From Parietaria judaica (lineage: Eukaryota; Streptophyta; Magnoliopsida; Rosales; Urticaceae), in NCBI GenBank assembly GCA_954871525.1, contig OX940860.1:30102001-30166000 (forward strand): a DNA stretch of 64,000 bases. The letters run 5' to 3'. The notes below the pieces were generated by a model. The model was not told the DNA's origin. It searched no databases and saw only the letters and a program-made list of their open reading frames with translations. Made by a program: the position numbers and the translations under genes. This document shows positions 58,111 to 64,000 of this stretch, piece by piece. The first letter of the stretch is position 1. The number at the start of each line of letters is the position of its first letter.

Positions 58111-58660
58111 GGGGCGAAATTGATTATAATTAATTAATTAATAAAAGAAAAATTAATTTAAATAATTTTTCTTTTGTTAATTAATATTAAACCAATTGCG
58201 TAAAATACCCATAACAGAAAATATTTAAAATATAGTTAAATGACTTCCCTTGGAAGAAGATGCTAATATTGTTAAAATTCCTAAATATAGGGGTCTGTTG
58301 CGGTGTATCTAAAAGTTGAGGGGTCTCTCGTTGAAGTCTTTCCCTCTTCAACGTTCACTACCCGAAACGTCTTCAAGCCCAAAAGTACACTACTCTTGAC
58401 AAAAATCACACACTTTTTTTATTTCCTAATTTTTTTTTTTGCTTAAAAAATGGCGAACTCTCTGGTCCCAAAATCGGCCTCGTCTCTCCGGTTCATCTCG
58501 CTCGCCTTTCCCAGCGATTCGAATTCCGGCGTCTGAGAGCTCGGAAGAAGAGAGAGGAAGCTTGATCTGTATATTCTTCGCTTCGTCGATCCATTCTCGC
58601 AGATCTGGGGCTTTGAGCTCGTCCACGGCGTCGGCGATGTCTCGGCTCGCAGGTTCCTCC
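58111..58660. other. Intergenic sequence and 5' leader of the receptor kinase gene
   Basis: It contains an AT-rich imperfect inverted repeat at 58130-58190. A possible first non-coding exon ends near 58652 (GCAG|GTTCC), spliced to an acceptor near 59138. The short ORFs seen here are not supported as genes. Confidence 0.4.
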
Positions 58661-59152
58661 GATTCCGATGATCTCGTTACCTTTTTTGCTTCCGTTTTCG
58701 TTTTTGTTAGTGTTGATCGGACTCTGTTTGGTTTCCGAGAAAATGCGTGGGAGATGTAGGAAACGAAAATGCGAACTGAGTTTAGCGGGTTTGACGGGAA
58801 TTCGGAGTGTCGGCAATGGACATTGGAATATACAAAAGCTTTTTTTATATATATATGTATATATATAAGTGTGTGAACGCTTGAATATAAGTTGACTAAA
58901 GGTTGAACTTTTCCTTTGCCAAATAGTTCACTAAATTTAGGAATTCTATCCCTTTTTATAAGCTTTCTATAGGACGGAGTATATCGATTTTAGTTTTTGT
59001 TTGGTAGCCATTAGAAGATGAGTCTTAATTCTTTTTGGATTTTGCCCAAAATGATAGTTAATGTTAGTTTCTGGTTAGACTATGTTTGAGTTTAGTGTAG
59101 GAGTTTTTTTTATCGGTTTTCAATGCATCAAAATGCAGGGATATCGGGAACT

Positions 59153-62100
59153 ATGCGACGGTCGTTGCTGAAGAACGTGTTGGTTTTTTGGTGTCTAACA
59201 TTGTGCGCCGATGCTGATATAGTGGATGCTTTAGTTAGAACGACCCTAAGGTCTATGACGCCTACGGTAGCGCCTGCCACGTCTGATCAGTCCTATGGAG
59301 TGTGGCGGAAACGGTTCACAGGCCTCGGTTCAACAGCCGGGTCATCACCGGCCCAGTCTCCTTCCGGTTCTCATTTCTCTAGGCATTTGGTGAGGAGAAC
59401 TGGCTTGGCTCCTTCTCTTATTGGCTTCAAAAACATTGCTCCGACGCAACCCGATGGCGGTGTTTTGCCTTCTGGGTTAGCTCAACCGCCTCTTGCTCCG
59501 TCCGTTTCCAGTAAGTAGTACACAGTAGTATTCGATATTTAGGTTCTTACAAAACGACACTGAATCTTCGGTTTTCATATTTCCAGATTGCTGCAAATCC
59601 GATATGGTGTTGAAACGGGGGAGTCGTGAATGCCACTGTGTTTATCCGATTAAGATTGATCTTCTTCTTTTAAACGTCTCTCAAAATCCTAATTGGATTT
59701 TTTTTCTAGACGAGTTAGCTACTCAGCTAGGTTTGAGAGTTTCTCAAATAGAGCTGATTAACTTTTACGTGCTGAGCTTGTCTCGGTTAAACATCTCAAT
59801 GGATATTACTCCACACACAGGGCTCGGTTTTTCTTCCAGTGACGCATCTGCTATTAACACTTCGCTTTTGATGCACAAAGTTCGTCTCGACCCAAAATTA
59901 GTGGGTGATTACAAACTTCTTAATCTTACCTGGTTCAAGGCTCCACCTCTTTCTCAAGGTATAATCTGACCGAGCATTCCAAGTTTATTTATTTATTTAA
60001 GTCTTTCATTTTTAGAAGAAAAATATCAATAATATAGAATCCTTTTCTATGCTCTCAGAAATACAATGAAAACCCTCCATTTTCTTGGTCAATTATATCG
60101 TCAAACTTTATGATTACTAATGTTAATTTCGGGTTTGTTACATAGCTCCTCTCGCTGCAATGTCACCTCATAAATCACCCACGCAACATCACTCTCCACC
60201 TTCTTCATCGCTTAATACTTCAAACAAAGGGAGACATTCAAGTCTGATTCTCATTCTTGGCATCGGGGCTGGCGTACTGTTCATTGCCATCATCTCATTT
60301 CTCATCGTTTGTTTATGCATGTTCGGTCAGGAAAAAACAGTCGCGCCTCCTGTAGAAACCGGTATGTGGTAGAATTCACTTCTTCGTTTTCTTTCCAGGG
60401 ATTCATTATAAGATACTAACTCCGAAATCTAGTTCCTGAGTTGTTTCGGTTTCCTGTTTCCAGAAAAGCCGAGGAGTTTAGAAGCGGTTCCAGTTAATGG
60501 ACCTCTTCCCCATCCTAGTAGCACGCGGTTCCTAGCTTACGAAGAGCTGAAAGAAGCAACGAACAACTTCGAAGCTTCGAGCATTCTCGGAGAAGGCGGT
60601 TTCGGAAGAGTATTTAAGGGTGTTTTGAGTGACGGTACAGCTGTTGCGATAAAGAAGCTAACCAATGGCGGGCAACAAGGCGATAAGGAGTTTTTAGTTG
60701 AGGTTAATATGCTTAGCCGACTACATCATCGTAATCTTGTGAAACTAGTAGGTTACTATAGCAACCGTGATGCTTCACAAAACTTACTGTGCTACGAGCT
60801 TGTTTCAAATGGGAGCTTGGAGGGTTGGCTTCATGGTAAGTTCAATCCTTTAGCCGGGGGTATTTTAGGAGAACCTGATCTTATTGTTTGCTTTTTAGCC
60901 AAACTGTAGAGGCTTCTAAATTTAGATTAGGGGTGATCGTTTTACACCGAGATCGGAAAAATCCGTTTTTGAGGGGAAAAAAGGTTTAACCGGTTTTTAA
61001 TAACGATTTTATTATATTTTTATAGTTTTTTTTTTTTTTGAAGGTTTTTTCAGCTTTATTTATTTGTTACATTTAAAAATAGGTTTAAACATGAACCACG
61101 TAAAAACATGCTTCTGGAAATACTTTTTATTTTTTATTTTTTGAATCCGGTTTTTGAAATTGTTACAGAAACCAGAACCAATTTATTGGTTTCATCCCTA
61201 AATTATAGATGATAATATATATACCGATAGCTTTCTTAAATCGTATATATCTTGCTTATATGATATAATAATGAGTGGATATATAGGAATCAAAATCTGC
61301 TTAATGAAAACCTTTAATCTCAGGTCCGTTGGGAGTGAATTGCCCTCTCGATTGGGACACGAGAATGAAGATTGCACTCGACGCAGCCCGAGGATTAGCC
61401 TACCTTCACGAAGACTCGCAGCCGTGTGTCATACACAGAGACTTCAAAGCCTCCAACATATTACTGGAGAACAACTTTCATGCCAAAGTTGCCGACTTCG
61501 GCCTTGCAAAACAAGCACCCGAAGGCCGAACTAATTACCTGTCGACACGTGTTATGGGCACATTCGGGTAACCTTTCACTTGCAATTTTATTTTTTTAGT
61601 ACAACTTGTAAGTGTACAACCAGTATATATAACCAATTTTTTTTTTTTGGGTTTTTTTCCCGGTTCTCAAAAGCTGTTCTTTTCTGGTAAAAACAATTTT
61701 TTTACTTCTTCCAATAACTGGTAAAAAATCATATTCTTTCTTTTCAATAACTGGTTACAAGGTTTTGTTGCTCCAAAAATTGTTTTTAAAACCGAGATGG
61801 AGTAATCAATTTTTAAAGCGGTTTTCATTATAATATTTTCTCCCCAACAAAATGTTGCCGGTATTTATAGCAGAATTTCATTAATTGACAGGTATGTAGC
61901 TCCTGAATACGCGATGACCGGACATTTACTGGTGAAAAGCGATGTGTACAGCTACGGGGTTGTTCTTCTGGAGTTGCTCACCGGACGAAAGCCGGTGGAA
62001 ATGTCACAGCCGTCCGGTCAAGAGAATCTCGTCAGCTGGGTTAGTCTTATTCATTCATCTTTCTATCTTTGTTTATCGGATAATATTTTCCTAACTCTTA

Positions 62101-62541
62101 ATTTTTTCGTTAATTTTGTTTGAATTCAAACTGTTTGATCATCGTCGGCGAATTCGTTTTCCATCTCAGGCAAGGCCAATCCTGAGAGACAAAGAACGGC
62201 TCGATGAGCTTCCCGATCCGAAGCTCGGAGGCAAGTTCCCGAAGGAGGATTTCGTTAGGGTTTGCACCATCGCCGCCGCTTGCGTGGCTCCCGAGGCCAG
62301 TCAACGCCCCACAATGGGAGAAGTCGTGCAGTCCCTCAAGATGGTCCAACGTGTCACAGAGTATCAAGATTCTGTCACCTCCTCCAACGTCCGGCCGAAT
62401 CTCCGGCAATCCTCCACGACCTTCGAGTCGGAAACTTCCTCGATGTTCTCCTCTGGACCGTTCTCCGGTCTCAGCGGTTTCGACAACGAGAATCTCTCGC
62501 GCACCGCGGTTTTCTCCGAAGATCTTCACGAGGGACGATGA
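59153..62541 (+). CDS. Receptor-like serine/threonine kinase (At4g02010/ALE2-like)
   Basis: Seven coding exons (59153-59510, 59587-59958, 60146-60361, 60464-60835, 61324-61567, 61892-62039, 62170-62541) give 693 residues. [20 protein letters not shown] is a signal peptide. A Ser/Pro-rich region and a Cys-containing extracellular domain ([20 protein letters not shown]) follow. A membrane helix ([20 protein letters not shown]) lies at about 277-304. The kinase domain starts near 335 ([18 protein letters not shown]), with [25 protein letters not shown] and [10 protein letters not shown], all catalytic residues intact. The C-terminus ([15 protein letters not shown] ... [13 protein letters not shown]) matches the At4g02010 subgroup, related to ALE2. 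The upstream ATG at 59123 lies before a likely splice acceptor, so 59153 is preferred. It probably signals at the plasma membrane; the ligand is unknown. Confidence 0.9.
60928..61200. mobile_element. Ac/Ds-like hAT MITE in a kinase intron
   Basis: The left end is TAGGGGTGATCG. The right end, reverse complemented, is TAGGGATGAAACC. Internal AACCGGTTTTTAATAACG and ATCCGGTTTTTGAAATTG are inverted-repeat relatives. The flanks (ATTTAGAT and ATTATAGAT) nearly match, which may be a mutated 8-bp duplication. Length is 273 bp, in intron 4 of the kinase gene. Confidence 0.5.
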
Positions 62542-62893
62542 TCGCAATTCGTCATTTTGTTTGGATCCTCATTTTTCGAGAATTTAGGGTTTGTGTGTTC
62601 GTTGTGATTTACAGGCCTTCTCGGAGAATCGCTGCCTGGAAATTTCTGGGCAGTTCTTCTCCGTTTTGGTGCTTGAAATTTTGTATATATATACTTTGTA
62701 ATTGTAATCTTCTTATTATATATTATCTAAACATGTTTCGCGTTTAGTGACCACTCAGATTTGGTGGGATTTAGAGCTTCTGCTATTTTGAGTAAAACTT
62801 TCATAGCCATTCCTGTAATTAGGGCTTAAACTATTCTCTTATAATCTTACACTTCTCTTTCCCATTTTTTTGTTTCGTTCTCCTCGCTACAAT
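62542..62893. other. Intergenic sequence between the kinase and the repeat protein
   Basis: Only 352 bp separate the two genes, which lie on the same strand. It holds the kinase 3' untranslated region and presumably the next promoter. Nothing else recognised. Confidence 0.5.
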
Positions 62894-64000
62894 ATGGACT
62901 TCAAGAACTTCGGTTTGGTTTTCAATTTTTTGTGCTCTCTGATGCTGCTTGGCTCGCCTCCGGTGGAGGGTCTTCGGGTTCGGCTACTTACCTCGGACCA
63001 GCTCTCGGCCGAGCTCTCTAACGGAGCTGTTGTTCCGGTTTCCTCGATATCTGGGCCTGAGTCTTCCCCAGCTACCGGACCTGCACCTGCTCTGGCTTCG
63101 ATCCTGTCAGAAGCACCGGCTTCGGACACACCGGATACATCGGCTTCTGACCCACCCGAAGGACCGGCTTTGGACACACCTGAAGCACCTGTCTCTGATA
63201 CACCGGTTGCCGACCCACCTGAATCTCCAGCATCGGGTGTGCCTGAAGCACCGGCATCTGACACGCCAACGAGTGACCCTAATGAAGCATCAACCTCGAA
63301 CACGCAACCGGAAGCTCCAGCTTCTGGCACACCAGCCGCTGACCCTCCCGAAGCTCCAATCTCAGAAACACCTACTGCTGACCCACCGGAAGTTCCAGCC
63401 TCAGACACACCAGCTTCTGACTTACCCGAAGCACCGGCCTCTGATCTTCCTGAAGCACCCGCCTTGGATACACCTGCCTGTGATCCTCCCGAAACACCGC
63501 CTTCAGACACACCTGAAACTCCAATATCAGACACACCTGAAGCACCATCTCCAAACGCTCCAGCCTCGTTCTCACCTGAATCTCTACCCTCAATCTCGCC
63601 CGAAGCACCACCCTCAGATATGCCCGAAACACCACCCTCTGAAGCACTCCCTCCGGAAGCCCCAGACTTGGACACGCCCGAAGCACCGCCCGCTGACGCA
63701 AGTCCTCCAGACTCGGACACACCCGATTCAGCACCCTCGGACGTAAGCCCATCCGAAGCACCAACCTCAGACACACCCGACGCCCCAGCTTCAGACGCGC
63801 CAGATACAACACCCTCGGACGCAAGCCCAACTGAAGCACCTGCCTCGGACATCCCTGACTCCCCAGCTTCAGACGCTCCCGAAGCACCACCCTCGGATAC
63901 ACCTGACGCCCCATCCCCAGACGTGGCCGAAGCACCACCCTCGGACACACCCGACGTCCCAGCTTCAGACGCACCCGAAGCATCACCCTCGGAGACACCT
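62894..64000 (+). CDS. Acidic Pro/Ser/Asp-repeat secreted protein, AGP-like (partial)
   Basis: The frame is open from ATG at 62894 to the window end (369 codons, no stop seen), so the gene continues outside. A signal peptide (MDFKNFGLVFNFLCSLMLLG) precedes a short unique part (LRVRLLTSDQLSAELSNGAV). From about residue 70 on it consists of about 35 degenerate repeats of 8 residues, consensus PEAPASDT, with Ala-Pro, Ser-Pro and Thr-Pro pairs typical of O-glycosylated arabinogalactan proteins, and regular Asp/Glu. The unit is 24 bp. No extensin SPPPP or TyrXTyr motif is visible. It is probably a cell-wall or cell-surface glycoprotein; a wider domain could follow past the window. The long open frame on the opposite strand is a by-product of the repeats. 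Confidence 0.75.
   Translation, partial: MDFKNFGLVFNFLCSLMLLGSPPVEGLRVRLLTSDQLSAELSNGAVVPVSSISGPESSPATGPAPALASILSEAPASDTPDTSASDPPEGPALDTPEAPVSDTPVADPPESPASGVPEAPASDTPTSDPNEASTSNTQPEAPASGTPAADPPEAPISETPTADPPEVPASDTPASDLPEAPASDLPEAPALDTPACDPPETPPSDTPETPISDTPEAPSPNAPASFSPESLPSISPEAPPSDMPETPPSEALPPEAPDLDTPEAPPADASPPDSDTPDSAPSDVSPSEAPTSDTPDAPASDAPDTTPSDASPTEAPASDIPDSPASDAPEAPPSDTPDAPSPDVAEAPPSDTPDVPASDAPEASPSETP

Noticed and set aside
59123..59152. ATG at 59123 as start of the receptor kinase
   Set aside because: It lies before a likely splice acceptor (TGCAG near 59138), and the extra residues would put a polar stretch ahead of the signal peptide.
62887..63948. 353-residue minus-strand ORF rich in Gly/Ala/Ser/Glu/Val
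   Set aside because: It lies opposite the signal-peptide-bearing plus-strand repeat gene and is open only because the repeat codons contain no stops when reversed. It has no recognisable start region or domain.
1..64000. tRNA, rRNA or organellar insertions
   Set aside because: I scanned for tRNA T-arm (GGTTCGAATCC-like) and for rRNA-like blocks and saw no convincing candidate. A tRNAscan or Rfam run would be decisive.

Overview
The window looks like nuclear DNA of a flowering plant, most likely a eudicot. Its genes have many short GT-AG introns. They include plant-only plastid proteins (GUN1, a D27-like carotenoid isomerase), a PPR protein, a type I MADS protein and a plant receptor kinase. 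The AT-rich spaces between them are full of plant-type transposons. I cannot name the species.

Layout. 1-3.1 kb: AT-rich, one degraded hAT-like element. 3.1-4.0 kb: a broken E2 ubiquitin-conjugating-like gene (minus). 4.4-5.4 kb: a 1-kb hAT-like element with target duplication. 6.0-9.1 kb: GUN1 (minus, 4 exons). 10.85-16.07 kb: a 5.2-kb transposon-like unit with diverged terminal inverted repeats. It carries fragments of an ISY1-like and a UVH1/XPF-like gene and a 1.9-kb minisatellite built on a palindrome. 16.7-25.0 kb: NOMO-like ER protein (minus, 27 exons). 26.4-32.3 kb: a complete, apparently young Ty1/copia retrotransposon (minus). 33.4-33.9 kb: a long-TIR MITE. 34.0-36.4 kb: an ethylbenzene-dehydrogenase-like haem-binding protein (plus, 8 exons). 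36.6-38.3 kb: a PIF/Harbinger derivative that keeps only a Myb/SANT-like ORF. 38.8-40.0 kb: an intronless type I MADS gene (minus). 40.4-41.7 kb: an Emigrant/pogo-like element next to a hAT-like fragment. 42.3-43.9 kb: a mitochondrial-type PPR gene (minus). 45.1-45.9 kb: two MITEs. 46.4-48.1 kb: D27-like (plus). 48.5-51.7 kb: DEAD-box helicase RH24-like (minus). 53.4-55.7 kb: INO80 subunit B-like (plus). 57.1-58.1 kb: a GC-rich probable solo LTR. 59.2-62.5 kb: receptor-like kinase (plus). 62.9 kb to the end: start of an acidic Pro/Ser/Asp-repeat secreted protein (plus, runs off the window).

The genes are independent plant transcription units, not an operon. Two (GUN1, D27-like) act in plastids, one probably in mitochondria (PPR), one in the ER (NOMO), three in the nucleus (RH24-like, INO80B-like, MADS) and three enter the secretory pathway or plasma membrane. 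Exon models were built by hand from GT-AG sites and family knowledge. The summed coding lengths are multiples of three in every multi-exon model (GUN1 850, NOMO 1194, haem protein 364, PPR 506, D27-like 294, RH24-like 776, INO80B-like 557, kinase 693 residues), which supports them. Single junctions could still be a few bases off. The most unusual items are the 10.85-16.07 kb gene-capturing element and the MADS gene, whose coding sequence is studded with a short palindrome.
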